Assembly (NCBI RefSeq): GCF_003633755.1
Contig: NZ_RBIL01000003.1
Location: forward strand, 124,001-188,000
Origin: Solirubrobacter pauli
GTDB lineage: Bacteria > Actinomycetota > Thermoleophilia > Solirubrobacterales > Solirubrobacteraceae
Reading direction: 5' to 3'
DNA length: 64,000 nucleotides
Positions 44,743-53,048 of this stretch are shown piece after piece. The stretch's first letter is position 1. The number at the start of each line of letters is the position of its first letter. The position numbers were made by a program, and so were the translations under genes. The notes under the pieces are model-generated. The model was not told the origin of the DNA and did not search any database. It saw only the letters and a program-made list of their open reading frames with translations.

Positions 44743-46533
44743 ATGCGTATTCACAAGCCAGTCGTGGCGGCGCTCGTCGTGCTCGGCGTGGGTGCCCCGG
44801 GCGCGCACGCGCACGACGCGGAGATCTTCGCCACCAACAACACCGCGGTGATCACGGACCCGGCGGACCCGCGGTTGGATGATCCGCTGATCGCGTTCGA
44901 GCGGGAGGCCGGCCGGTTGATCGAGCAGGGCGGCGGCCGCGTGCGCGGCTCGGACCTGCTCGACGGCGTGTTCTTCGACGCCTCCGCGAGCACGACCACG
45001 TTCGAGCGCTCGCGGGTGTTCGCGGTCGACGGCGTCGAGCCGGACGAGCTGCACACGATCGCCGACCGGATCCGCGCGCGCTTCGACCAGCAGTCCGTGC
45101 TCACGTTCGACCGGCTGCCGGCGTCCGACCCGCGGGTGGACGCGGTCGAGCTCGACGTCCCGAGCGTCACCGCCGACGAGCTGCGCACCGGGCTGCTCGA
45201 CGACCGCGAGGCGGCCGAGCGGCTGTTCGGCGGCTCGGTCACGCAGGCCGAGCACCTGCGGCTCGTCGCCGCGCTCGAGGACCGCGACCTCGCGCTCGCC
45301 TTCGCGCAGGAGATCGGCGGCGACACCACCCGCGCACGCACCACGTTCGGCGACCGCGAGTTCGTCGAGGGCCCGCTGCCGGTCCGCGTCGAGCAGCGCA
45401 CCCTGGTCGTCGACGGCACGGCGGAGCCCGAGGAGATCACGCTGGCGTTCGAGGGCGGTCGCGTCCGCGTCGGCGACGCCGCCTTCGCCCGCCACCGCTT
45501 CGACCGCATCCGCGTCGACCTGCAGGACGGCCTCGACACGCTGGTCCTCCGCGGCCGCCGGCAGGTCGAGGTCCGCGCGCAGGGCGACCGCGTGCGCATC
45601 GACGAGATCGAGATCGACGGCGCCGACGTCCTGCGCGTCGAGACCGGCGACGGCGCCGACCAGCTCAGCGTCGACGACCTCTCCGCCACGGACACGTTCC
45701 AGGTCACGGCCGACCTCGGCGCGGGCCTCGACAAGGCGACCGTCCACGGCTCCGAGGACGACGACCAGATCTCGTTCGGCGCATTCGGCGTCCTGGGCCC
45801 GACGTTCGTCCTGTTCGCACAGCCCGAGCCGAGCGACCGGCTCACGATCGACGGTCGTGGCGGCGACGACCTCCTCAGCGCCTCCGTCGCGTCGATGGCG
45901 GTCACGCTCGCCGGCGGCCCCGGCGACAACGTCCTGCGCGGCGGCCCCGGCGACGACACGCTGATCGGCGGCCCCGGCTTCGACGACGCCTTCGGCGGCC
46001 CGGGCCGCGACACGATCACGCTCGGCGGCGACTTCGACCGCGCGAGCTGGCGCGCCGGAGACGGCGACGACACGATCGACGGCGGAGCCTCCCGCGACTC
46101 GCTCTTCCTCGAAGGCGCGAACGCCGCCGAGGCCTACGCCGTCAAGCGCGGCCGGATCACGCACGACGCCGACGTCCTGACCGTCGACGACCTCGAGGAG
46201 GTCGACCTCGTCGCGGGCGGCGGCGCGGACACGGTCGCGATCGGCGACCGCCCCGGCTTCGAGCTCGTCGACGTGAGCCTCGCCGGCCTGCCGATCACCC
46301 CCAAGGGCGACGGCGCCGCCGACCGCGTGATCGTCGACGGCACGCCCGGCCGCGACCGCCTCACGCTCGCCGGCAAGGCCACCACGGCGACGCTGACCGG
46401 GCTCCAGGCGACGGTCAACATCAGCCACGCCGAGCCCACGGACACGCTCACGATCGACACGGGCCGCGGCCGCGACGCGGTGGACACGTCCGCGTTCACG
46501 CCCGGCGTGATCGGCCTGCAGATCCTCGACTAG
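44743..46533 (+). CDS. Exported protein with RTX-like calcium-binding repeats
   Basis: 596 aa. A signal peptide (MRIHKPVVAALVVLGVGAPGAHA) is followed by a unique domain of about 210 residues containing DVPSVTADELRTGLLDDREAAE. From about residue 400 there are hemolysin-type nonapeptide repeats (GGPGDNVLRGGPGDDTLIGGPGFDD, GDGDDTIDGG), which bind Ca2+ in a parallel beta roll. The protein is extracellular or surface-bound; no catalytic motif was recognised. It may be an adhesin or a surface-layer-like protein. Its stop overlaps the convergent FHA gene by 4 nt. Confidence 0.85.
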   Translation: MRIHKPVVAALVVLGVGAPGAHAHDAEIFATNNTAVITDPADPRLDDPLIAFEREAGRLIEQGGGRVRGSDLLDGVFFDASASTTTFERSRVFAVDGVEPDELHTIADRIRARFDQQSVLTFDRLPASDPRVDAVELDVPSVTADELRTGLLDDREAAERLFGGSVTQAEHLRLVAALEDRDLALAFAQEIGGDTTRARTTFGDREFVEGPLPVRVEQRTLVVDGTAEPEEITLAFEGGRVRVGDAAFARHRFDRIRVDLQDGLDTLVLRGRRQVEVRAQGDRVRIDEIEIDGADVLRVETGDGADQLSVDDLSATDTFQVTADLGAGLDKATVHGSEDDDQISFGAFGVLGPTFVLFAQPEPSDRLTIDGRGGDDLLSASVASMAVTLAGGPGDNVLRGGPGDDTLIGGPGFDDAFGGPGRDTITLGGDFDRASWRAGDGDDTIDGGASRDSLFLEGANAAEAYAVKRGRITHDADVLTVDDLEEVDLVAGGGADTVAIGDRPGFELVDVSLAGLPITPKGDGAADRVIVDGTPGRDRLTLAGKATTATLTGLQATVNISHAEPTDTLTIDTGRGRDAVDTSAFTPGVIGLQILD

Positions 46534-46961
46534 CGGACTCGGAGCTCGGCCTCGCCGAGCTCCAGCACGTCACCCCGGCGGAGCCGCGCCCGGGTGACGT
46601 GCCGCCCGTTGAGCCGCGTCCCGTTGCACGAGCCGAGGTCGCGGACGAGGCAGATCCCCGCCCGCACCGCGATCTCAGCGTGCCGGCGCGACACCGTGTC
46701 GTCCAGCAACGCGATCTCGCACGCCGAGCTGCGGCCGATCGTCCAGCGCCCGCGCTCGTCGAGCGGCCACTCGAACGTGCCGAGCACGAGCGCCCGGACG
46801 GGCTCCCGCCGCAGCACCCGCCAACGCGGGAGATCCCAGACCGCGTCCTCGGCCCGGCCGCTCAGCGCGAGCGCGGTCCGGACCTCGAGCGTGGCCGTGC
46901 TGACCTGCCCGGCGCCGTAGGCGTCGCGGAGCCTGCGCAGCGCCCGGTCGGCCGCGTCCAC
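46530..46961 (-). CDS. DUF1707-FHA protein
   Basis: 143 aa. Residues about 5-45 (RALRRLRDAYGAGQVSTATLEVRTALALSGRAED) match the short DUF1707 type helical domain found in actinobacteria. Residues about 70-143 are an FHA phosphothreonine-binding domain (WTIGRSSACEIALLDDTVSRRHAEI, DLGSCNGTRLNG). It probably docks to a protein phosphorylated by a Ser/Thr kinase; no kinase lies nearby. Confidence 0.88.
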   Translation of the reverse strand: MDAADRALRRLRDAYGAGQVSTATLEVRTALALSGRAEDAVWDLPRWRVLRREPVRALVLGTFEWPLDERGRWTIGRSSACEIALLDDTVSRRHAEIAVRAGICLVRDLGSCNGTRLNGRHVTRARLRRGDVLELGEAELRVR

Positions 46962-46969
46962 TCAGCGCA

Positions 46970-47365
46970 TCATGCCACCGCGATGTCGCAGACGAGGCCG
47001 CTCAGGTCGGGCTGGTGACGATGGGCCTGCTCGCCCTCGACGGAGAAGCCTTCGCGGACCCAGTACTCGAAGCCGCCGAGCATCTCCTTGACGTCGGTGC
47101 GCCCGGCGGCGACCAGCCGCGCGCACGCCTTGACCGCGCCGTTGCAGCCCGGGCCCCAGCAGTAGACGACCAGCGGGCCGTCGGGCAGCGCGTCGATCCC
47201 GACCCGCCGCAGGCAGATCGCGCCCGGCAGGTGGGCGTCGTCGAACGCCCGCTCGCTGCGGGAGTCGACCAGCGTGAACGGCGGTGCGGGCAGCGCCTCG
47301 GCGACGTCGGCGGCATCGGTCTCATGCAGGAGGCGTTCGGCGAAGTAGTTCGTCATGGACAGCAT
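46970..47365 (-). CDS. Rhodanese-like protein
   Basis: 131 aa, one rhodanese domain: LVDSRSERAFDDAHLPGAICL, then the active-site loop VVYCWGPGCNGA with the candidate catalytic cysteine, and MLGGFEYWVREGF. An extra CWGPGC cysteine is present. It is divergent from the AraC/GlxA regulator at 47410, an association seen with FtrA-type regulators. ATG at 47356 is an alternative start. Confidence 0.88.
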   Translation of the reverse strand: MLSMTNYFAERLLHETDAADVAEALPAPPFTLVDSRSERAFDDAHLPGAICLRRVGIDALPDGPLVVYCWGPGCNGAVKACARLVAAGRTDVKEMLGGFEYWVREGFSVEGEQAHRHQPDLSGLVCDIAVA

Positions 47366-47409
47366 CGTCCCGAGGTCCGCGACGTCCGACCAGTGACCTG
47401 AAGGACGAC

Positions 47410-48378
47410 ATGCGTCAAGATCTGGCCATGTCCTCGCATCGCGTCGTCGCCCTCCTCCCCCAGCGGATAGCGCCGTTCGAGCTGGGCACCGTCACCGAGG
47501 TCTTCGGGCTCGAGCGCCCGGAGCTGGACGTGCCCTGGTGGTACGAGCTGACGCTGTGCACGGAGCACCCGGGCGTGATCCCGGCGACCACCGGTGGCTT
47601 CAGCTTCGTCGTGGACCACGGCTTGGAGGCGCTCGTGGGCGCGGACACGATCATCGTCCCCGGCTGGAGCGGCGAGCCCTCGACCGCCGTCCTGGAGGCG
47701 GTGCGCGCGTCGGACGCCCGGGTCGTCTCGATCTGCAGCGGCGTGTTCCTGCTCGCCGCGGCGGGCCTGCTCGCCGGCCGTGAGGCGGCGACGCACTGGC
47801 GCTACGCGGAGACCCTCGCCGCGCGCCATCCCGAGCTGACCGTCAACGCGGACGTGCTCTACGTGGACGGCGAGGACGTCCTGACCAGCGCGGGCAGCGC
47901 GGCCGGCATCGACCTCTGCCTGCACCTCGTCCGGCGCGACCACGGCAGCGCGGTGGCGAACGCGGTCGCCCGCCGGTTGGTGATCCCGCCGCACCGCGAC
48001 GGTGGCCAGGCGCAGCTGATCGACCTGCCGATGCCCGCCCACCCGGAGGACGACCCGATCGCGCGAGCGATGGAGTGGGCGCTCGAGCGGCTGCACGAGC
48101 CGCTCGACCTGGCGACGCTCGCCGCCCACACGCACATGAGCGTGCGCACGTTCACGCGCCGCTTCCAGCGCGCGACGGGCACGACGCCCGGCCGCTGGCT
48201 GATCGAGCAGCGCGTCCGCGCGTCGCTGGCGCTGCTGGAGAGCTCGGACGAGCCCGTGGAGACCGTCGCCGCGCGCGTCGGCTTCGCGACGGCGGCGACG
48301 TACCGGCATCACTTCGCGGCGATCATGCGCACGACGCCGACCGCCTACCGTCGGGCCTTCTACGCCGCCGCCGCGTAG
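47410..48378 (+). CDS. AraC-family regulator with GlxA-like amidotransferase domain (FtrA type)
   Basis: 322 aa. ATG at 47410 follows GAAGGACG; a second in-frame ATG at 47428 lacks such a site. The N-terminal DJ-1/PfpI-like domain (VVALLPQRIAPFELGTVTEVFGL, SICSGVFLLAAAGLL with a cysteine at the nucleophile elbow) is joined to a C-terminal AraC double helix-turn-helix (LATLAAHTHMSVRTFTRRFQ, VETVAARVGFATAATYRHHF). The effector is unknown. It probably regulates itself and the divergent rhodanese gene. Confidence 0.92.
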   Translation: MRQDLAMSSHRVVALLPQRIAPFELGTVTEVFGLERPELDVPWWYELTLCTEHPGVIPATTGGFSFVVDHGLEALVGADTIIVPGWSGEPSTAVLEAVRASDARVVSICSGVFLLAAAGLLAGREAATHWRYAETLAARHPELTVNADVLYVDGEDVLTSAGSAAGIDLCLHLVRRDHGSAVANAVARRLVIPPHRDGGQAQLIDLPMPAHPEDDPIARAMEWALERLHEPLDLATLAAHTHMSVRTFTRRFQRATGTTPGRWLIEQRVRASLALLESSDEPVETVAARVGFATAATYRHHFAAIMRTTPTAYRRAFYAAAA

Positions 48379-48857
48379 TCGCTGACGAGCCGCGCACGCC
48401 CGCGGTGCAGTCGGCTCATGACGGTGCCGACCGGGATCTGCAGCACCTCGGCCGCCTCGGTGTAGGCGAGCCCGGCGACGTCGACGGCCGCGATCACCTC
48501 GCGCTGCGCGGTCGGCAGGGCGTGGATCTTGGCCAGCACCTCGCGGGTATGGATCACCTCGACCGGCTCGCCGTGCCTGGGCGCCACCAGCCGCGTGTCC
48601 TCGTCCTCGAGCGGGGCGAGCACCGGCCGCCGCCCACGCGTGCGCAGCGCCGAGATGTGCGTGTTGCGCAGCGCCTGGTGCAGGTACGGCCCGGCACCGG
48701 CCGGGCCGACCGTGCGGGGCCGGGCGAGCACCTTCAGGAGCGTGTCCTGGACGAGGTCCTCGGCGTCGTGGTGCGAGCGGGTCATCGCGCGGGCCGCGCG
48801 CCGGAGGGAATCAATGTGGACGGGAAGCGTCTCAGGGTTCAAGGACTCGGTGGGCAT
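48360..48857 (-). CDS. ECF sigma factor
   Basis: 165 aa from the ATG at 48857. It contains region 2 (RAARAMTRSHHDAEDLVQDTLLKVL) and region 4 (ALPTAQREVIAAVDVAGLAYTEAAEVLQIPVGTVMSRLHRGRARL). No anti-sigma gene is adjacent. Its 3' end overlaps the convergent AraC gene by 19 nt, and a palindrome cluster lies upstream. Confidence 0.88.
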   Translation of the reverse strand: MPTESLNPETLPVHIDSLRRAARAMTRSHHDAEDLVQDTLLKVLARPRTVGPAGAGPYLHQALRNTHISALRTRGRRPVLAPLEDEDTRLVAPRHGEPVEVIHTREVLAKIHALPTAQREVIAAVDVAGLAYTEAAEVLQIPVGTVMSRLHRGRARLVSDYAAAA

Positions 48858-48893
48858 GCACCGAGACTCCCGTTTGGCGCGTCGGCGCCATAT

Positions 48894-48977
48894 GGGGGAA
48901 CTCCCCCTGCCTGCCCCCACGTAAAGGGGTCAGACCCCTTCACGCGACATCTGTCGCTAAGAGGGACAGTCCCTCTT
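48894..48977. repeat. Cluster of four consecutive palindromes (REP-like)
   Basis: In order: GGGGGA-AC-TCCCCC (48894-48907); AAGGGGTC-A-GACCCCTT (48924-48940); GCGACA-TC-TGTCGC (48944-48957); AAGAGGGAC-A-GTCCCTCTT (48959-48977). All stems are perfect. GGGGTCAGACCCC and GGGACAGTCCC units of this kind occur as intergenic repeats in many unrelated bacteria. It lies in the 200-bp gap between two divergent sigma genes. Confidence 0.75.
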
Positions 48978-49057
48978 TAGAAATCGGGTCCCGGTACGGG
49001 CGCGACCAAGGTCCCATTGAGGGTCCTACCGGCGCGGCGGAAGGCTCTGGACACGTC

Positions 49058-49618
49058 ATGTCGCCCTCTCGCCCGCTCAGCCCTGCCGCCCTCGCCACCG
49101 CCTCCGACGCGCGTCTGGTCGCGCTCACGCGCGCCGGCGACGAGCGCGCGTTCGCCGCGATCGTCGCCCGCTACCAGGGGCCGCTCGCGCGCCACTGCCG
49201 GCGCTTCCTCTCGTCGGCGACCGCCGACGACGCGCTCCAGCAGACGTTCATCAACGCCCACGGCGCGCTCACCGACCCGCGGGCCACGTTGCCGCTCGCG
49301 CTCAAGCCGTGGCTGCACCGGATCGCCCGCAACGCGGCGCTGAACATCGCGCGGGATCCCCAGCTGGAGTTCGGGCCCGTCCCGGACGACCTGCTCGGAC
49401 GCGAGAGCGAGCCCGAGGACGTGTTCGCCCGCCGCGAGTGGTTCGACGCGTTCGTCGAAGCGATCGGCGCGCTGCCCGACTCACAGCGCCAGGTGATCGT
49501 CCGCCACGCGTTCAACGGCGACAGCCACGAGGCGATCGCCGCCGACCTGGGCATGACCGCCGGCGCCATCCGCCAGCTGGCCTACCGCGCCCGCGGAACC
49601 CTCCGCGCGGCCGCCTGA
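49058..49618 (+). CDS. ECF sigma factor
   Basis: 186 aa. Region 2 (DERAFAAIVARYQGPLARHCRRFLSSATADDALQQTFINAH) and region 4 (LPDSQRQVIVRHAFNGDSHEAIAADLGMTAGAIRQLAYRARGTLRAA) are intact. No anti-sigma gene adjoins it. A strong hairpin follows the stop and is shared with the convergent cold-shock gene. Confidence 0.9.
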   Translation: MSPSRPLSPAALATASDARLVALTRAGDERAFAAIVARYQGPLARHCRRFLSSATADDALQQTFINAHGALTDPRATLPLALKPWLHRIARNAALNIARDPQLEFGPVPDDLLGRESEPEDVFARREWFDAFVEAIGALPDSQRQVIVRHAFNGDSHEAIAADLGMTAGAIRQLAYRARGTLRAAA

Positions 49619-49646
49619 GGGTCCGCAGTGGGCCCTTAAACACAAA

Positions 49647-49670
49647 CGCCCGCGGCAGAAGCCGCGGGCG
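49647..49670. terminator. Bidirectional terminator
   Basis: Perfect 10-bp stem CGCCCGCGGC / GCCGCGGGCG with AGAA loop, between convergent sigma and cold-shock genes. Outer GTGGGC / GCCCAC arms extend it. Confidence 0.75.
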
Positions 49671-49692
49671 CCCACGCAGAACTGAGTGGTTC

Positions 49693-49896
49693 TTAGATCG
49701 ACGTCACGTTGACGGCGTTCGGGCCCTTCGGGCCGTTCTCGGCCTCGAAGGAGACCTTCGCACCCTCGGCGAGGGTGCGGAAGCCGTTGCTGTTGATGCC
49801 GGTGTGGTGGACGAAGAGGTCCTTGCCGCCGTCATCGGGCGTGATGAAGCCGAAGCCCTTTTCGTCGCTGAACCACTTCACGGTTCCAGTAGCCAT
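49693..49896 (-). CDS. csp: Cold-shock protein
   Basis: 67 aa, the standard CspA size. It opens [20 protein letters not shown] (RNP1 KGFGFI), continues DLFVHHTGI (RNP2) and ends [10 protein letters not shown]. Single-stranded nucleic-acid binding protein acting as an RNA chaperone. The ATG at 49896 has GGAGG upstream. A longer in-frame extension to 50136 is not coding-like and is left out. Confidence 0.96.
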   Translation of the reverse strand: MATGTVKWFSDEKGFGFITPDDGGKDLFVHHTGINSNGFRTLAEGAKVSFEAENGPKGPNAVNVTSI

Positions 49897-50092
49897 TGGT
49901 CGTGCCTCCACGGAGTTGTGTGCTGCGAACGCGGAGGAGCCATGAAGCAACTTGCGGGCGCTGCGCACTGCTTGTGGCCAGGATTTCGATATCCCGGCCC
50001 GTACAAGAGACATTCTAGACAGATCGTGCGCCCTCATGCGTGCCTCACGCCTTAGGATGCCCCCACCGGCACCATCGAGGAGGGAGAGACGG
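49897..50092. other. Divergent intergenic region of csp and the Fe-S/LLM operon
   Basis: 196 bp without a supported gene, holding both promoters. On the minus strand TGTCTAGAATG (near 50012-50022) could carry the csp -10 box, giving a leader of over 100 nt, as is common for cold-shock genes. On the plus strand GAGGAGGGAGA just before 50093 is a strong Shine-Dalgarno. Confidence 0.4.
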
Positions 50093-51283
50093 GTGGGCGA
50101 CCAGGAGCTCGAGTTCGCGCAGCGATGGCGTGACAACGCCTACGGATGCTTCTCGTCGGGGCACAAGTTCTGTCGCGAGGTCTGTCCGGTGATGCAGGTC
50201 ACGCGCAACGAGAACCACACGCCTACGGCGTTCCACGCGAGCATCGTCGCGATGGAAAAAGGCCTGGTAAACGTGGAAGATGTCGCCGACGACTTCGTCC
50301 ACTGCACCCAGTGCGGAGCGTGCGAGCTGCGCTGTCCGAACACGCTGATGACGGGCGATTTCTACCGCCATCGCACGCGCACGGTGGACGTCGTGAAGGC
50401 CATGCGGGCCCTCATGGTCGAGACCGGGAATGAGCGCGAAGCCTGGAAGTTGTGGAACGAACGCCTCGCGCTCGACCACAACGAACCGGTGCTCGGGGAC
50501 ACAAGAGTTTCACAAGCGCACGTCGCCGACTGGGCGATCGGGCTCGACATCCCGGTCGGCGGGGAGACGATCCTGTTCGTCGACTGCGAGGCCGCGTTCT
50601 TCCGCACCTCGTACACCCGCGCGTTCGCGCAACTGCTCCAGAAGGCCGGATTCGCGTTCGGCCTGATGCGCGAGCAGTGGTGCTGCGGCGGTCCGGCGGC
50701 CGAGATGGGCTATCAGGACCTGGCGCTCAAGCACGCGACCCACAACGTCGAGGACTGGCGCGCGGTCGGGGCGAAGCGGATCATCGCCCCCGACCCGCAC
50801 GACTACATCGCGTTCACCGAGGACTACCCCAAGTACTTCGGCGAGGACTACGAGTTCGAGATCGTCCTCGGCGTCGAGCTGGTCAACGACCTCGTGAAGG
50901 ACGGCCGGATCGCGCTCACCCATCCCGTCGAGCGGACCGTCACCTACCACGACCCGTGCCGCCTGAACAAGCGCAAAGGCGTGCACGAGGCCCCGCGCGA
51001 GCTGATCCGCGCCATCCCCGGCCTCACGTTCAAGGACGTCGACCGCGTCACGCAGTGGTCCTACTGCTCCGGCGGAGGCGGCGGTCTGCCGATCGAGAAG
51101 CCGGAGATCACCCGGGAGATCAGCCGCCGGCGCGTCGCCAAGGCCGCCGAGCTGGAGGTGGACACGCTGATCAGCGCCTGCCCATGGTCGGAGCGCCCGC
51201 TCAGCGAAGCCGGCCACGAGGCGAACCTCGGCGTGATGGACCTCTTCGAGCTGGTGGCGGTGAGCGCGGGGATCGAGCCGTGA
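50093..51283 (+). CDS. CCG-domain Fe-S oxidoreductase subunit
   Basis: 396 aa from a GTG at 50093 with GAGGAGGGAG upstream. A canonical 4Fe-4S site C71-x2-C-x2-C-x3-CP ([12 protein letters not shown]) is preceded by a shortened set of cysteines (C19, C27, C31-P). Two cysteine-rich CCG-type segments follow ([11 protein letters not shown] and [10 protein letters not shown], with HDPCRLNK between), as in HdrB/GlpC/LutA/GlcF proteins. It would accept electrons from the FAD-linked oxidase encoded next. The first gene of a four-gene unit with 4-nt overlaps. Confidence 0.88.
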   Translation: MGDQELEFAQRWRDNAYGCFSSGHKFCREVCPVMQVTRNENHTPTAFHASIVAMEKGLVNVEDVADDFVHCTQCGACELRCPNTLMTGDFYRHRTRTVDVVKAMRALMVETGNEREAWKLWNERLALDHNEPVLGDTRVSQAHVADWAIGLDIPVGGETILFVDCEAAFFRTSYTRAFAQLLQKAGFAFGLMREQWCCGGPAAEMGYQDLALKHATHNVEDWRAVGAKRIIAPDPHDYIAFTEDYPKYFGEDYEFEIVLGVELVNDLVKDGRIALTHPVERTVTYHDPCRLNKRKGVHEAPRELIRAIPGLTFKDVDRVTQWSYCSGGGGGLPIEKPEITREISRRRVAKAAELEVDTLISACPWSERPLSEAGHEANLGVMDLFELVAVSAGIEP

Positions 51284-52794
51284 GAGGAGTCGCCTTCAAG
51301 AGCGCCGTCGACGACCACGTCCTCGACGAGCTGCGGGCGATCATCGGCGACGACGCCCGCGTCCGCCCCGACCAGTCCAGCCGCGCGTTCCGCAGCCGCG
51401 TCCCGGCGCCGTTCCCGGTGCACCGCTGGGCCGACCACTTCCCGGACGTGGTGATCCTGCCGAAGACGGCGGTGGAGGTCTCCGAGGTGGTCAAGCTCGC
51501 CAACCGCCACCGGATCCCGATCGTCCCGCGCGCCGGCGGCACCGGCCTCAGCGACGGCGCCGTCCCGCTGCGCGGCGGGATCATGATCGACTGCAAGCTG
51601 ATGAACCAGATCCACGAGATCGACCTCGTGGACAGAACCGTGACCGTCGGGCCGGGCATCAACATGCTCAAGCTCAACGAGGAGCTGCGCAAGTACGGCG
51701 TGATCTATCCCGACGACCCGGCCTCGTACCCGTGCAGCCTCGTCGGCGGGCGGATCGGCACCGGCGGCTGGTCGCTGCTGGGCGCCCGCTACGGCCACAC
51801 CCGCGACCTCGTGATCAGCATGGAGGTCGTCCTCCCCACCGGCGAGATCGTCGAGATCTCCGAGGGCGGCGGACGCAAGCTGCGCAAGTCCTCGACCGGC
51901 CTGACGCTCAAGCAGCTGTTCACGGGCCACCAGGGCACGCTCGGCATCACCACCCAGGCGACGCTCGAGCTGGTCCCGCGCCCGGAGACCGAGTTCGCCG
52001 CGTTCTTCGCCTTCGACGACTACATGAAGGCGTACGAGACGGTCGGAGTCCTCACGCGCTGCGGCCTGGCGACGCTCGCGGGCGTCGTGCTCTTCGACGA
52101 GTGGAAGATCGCCTACCTCCGCCGTGACGACGAGGCGTACATCCCGCAGCCGGAGAGCGTGAAGGCGGTCGTCGCCGTCGCCATGTACGGGCGCAGGCTC
52201 GAGGTCGAGCCCGCCTCCAGGGAGATCATGCGCCTCGGGCGCAGCCGCGGCGGCAGGTACCTCGGCGACGAGATCTCCGCCGGCGACTGGGCCTCCCGCC
52301 ACGACCGCTACGCCACCCCGCTCCACGGCCGGGACCTGGACGGCCAGGCCGTGATCATGAGCTGGCACTGCGAGGACGCGGCGCTCAACTACTCCGTCCT
52401 CCCCCAGGTGCGCGAGGAGTGGCACGCGATCGTCGCCCGCTACCGCGAGCGGTACGGCATCTTCGACGACTGGGGCATGTTCGCCTACACCTCCGGCCCC
52501 CACAAGCCGTGGGCGGACTACCTGGTGGAGATCGACGTCGGCATCTGGGAGCAGAAGCTCGACGACGAGACATGGGCCGCGTGGGTGAGCTGCAAGCGCG
52601 AGATCGCCGAGGTCTCCCTCAGGTACGGCGGCTCGATCACCGCCTGCCACGGGGCGACGAGAGAAGGCGATGCTGAGCTCGTCCCGCAGGAGCTGGGCAG
52701 CGCGTGGCCGGTCGTGAAGGCGATCAAGCGCGCGCTGGACCCCAACAACGTCATGAACCCCGGCAAGCAGTCGCTCGACGAGGCCTACGAATGA
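51280..52794 (+). CDS. FAD-binding oxidase (GlcD/2-hydroxyacid dehydrogenase type)
   Basis: 504 aa from a GTG overlapping the previous stop (GTGA). FAD-binding type 4 domain: HFPDVVILPKTAVEVSEVVKLAN, IVPRAGGTGLSDGAVPLRGG, TGHQGTLGITTQATLELVPRPE. The C-terminal FAD-linked oxidase domain has SWHCEDAALNYS and HGATREGDAELVPQEL, ending ALDPNNVMNPGKQ as in GlcD and D-lactate dehydrogenases. With the Fe-S subunit it resembles glycolate/lactate oxidase pairs. The substrate is unknown. Confidence 0.9.
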   Translation: MRGVAFKSAVDDHVLDELRAIIGDDARVRPDQSSRAFRSRVPAPFPVHRWADHFPDVVILPKTAVEVSEVVKLANRHRIPIVPRAGGTGLSDGAVPLRGGIMIDCKLMNQIHEIDLVDRTVTVGPGINMLKLNEELRKYGVIYPDDPASYPCSLVGGRIGTGGWSLLGARYGHTRDLVISMEVVLPTGEIVEISEGGGRKLRKSSTGLTLKQLFTGHQGTLGITTQATLELVPRPETEFAAFFAFDDYMKAYETVGVLTRCGLATLAGVVLFDEWKIAYLRRDDEAYIPQPESVKAVVAVAMYGRRLEVEPASREIMRLGRSRGGRYLGDEISAGDWASRHDRYATPLHGRDLDGQAVIMSWHCEDAALNYSVLPQVREEWHAIVARYRERYGIFDDWGMFAYTSGPHKPWADYLVEIDVGIWEQKLDDETWAAWVSCKREIAEVSLRYGGSITACHGATREGDAELVPQELGSAWPVVKAIKRALDPNNVMNPGKQSLDEAYE

Positions 52795-53048
52795 GCGTCT
52801 GGCGCCTGGGCGAACAGACGCCCCCACCACCTCGCCGCATCACCGACACCGTCGTCGAGCGCCTCGAGCACCAGTACGAGGTCGACCCCGATCTGATGCA
52901 GATCACCCCGCAGCAGGACATGCCGGTCTGGGACTCCCGCCGCATCTTCGACGCCCGCTGGGACCACCTGGACTGGATGCACGCCCATTTCGCCGACGAG
53001 GTGCTCCTCGCCGGCGAGGAGTCCGAGACCATGGAGGATCCTTCGTGA
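52791..53048 (+). CDS. Small unknown protein of a redox operon
   Basis: 85 aa, starts at an ATG overlapping the previous stop (ATGA) and ends within the next start (GTGA). Soluble, acidic, with many aromatic residues (MSVWRLGEQTPPPP, DARWDHLDWMHAHFADEV) and no cysteine. Not a recognised family. Its fixed position between the FAD oxidase and LLM genes suggests a subunit or assembly partner. Confidence 0.7.
   Translation: MSVWRLGEQTPPPPRRITDTVVERLEHQYEVDPDLMQITPQQDMPVWDSRRIFDARWDHLDWMHAHFADEVLLAGEESETMEDPS

Noticed and set aside
41874-44744. 956-codon open frame antisense to the LAL regulator
   Set aside because: Low-complexity reverse translation; the regulator on the plus strand has full domain support.
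44743-46533. Toxin role for the RTX-like protein
   Set aside because: Only calcium-binding repeats and an unknown N-terminal domain are visible; no toxin catalytic or pore-forming motif and no type I secretion genes nearby.
49896-50136. N-terminal extension of the cold-shock protein to 147 aa
   Set aside because: The extension is not similar to any Csp, the ATG at 49896 has a good GGAGG and gives the standard 67 aa length.
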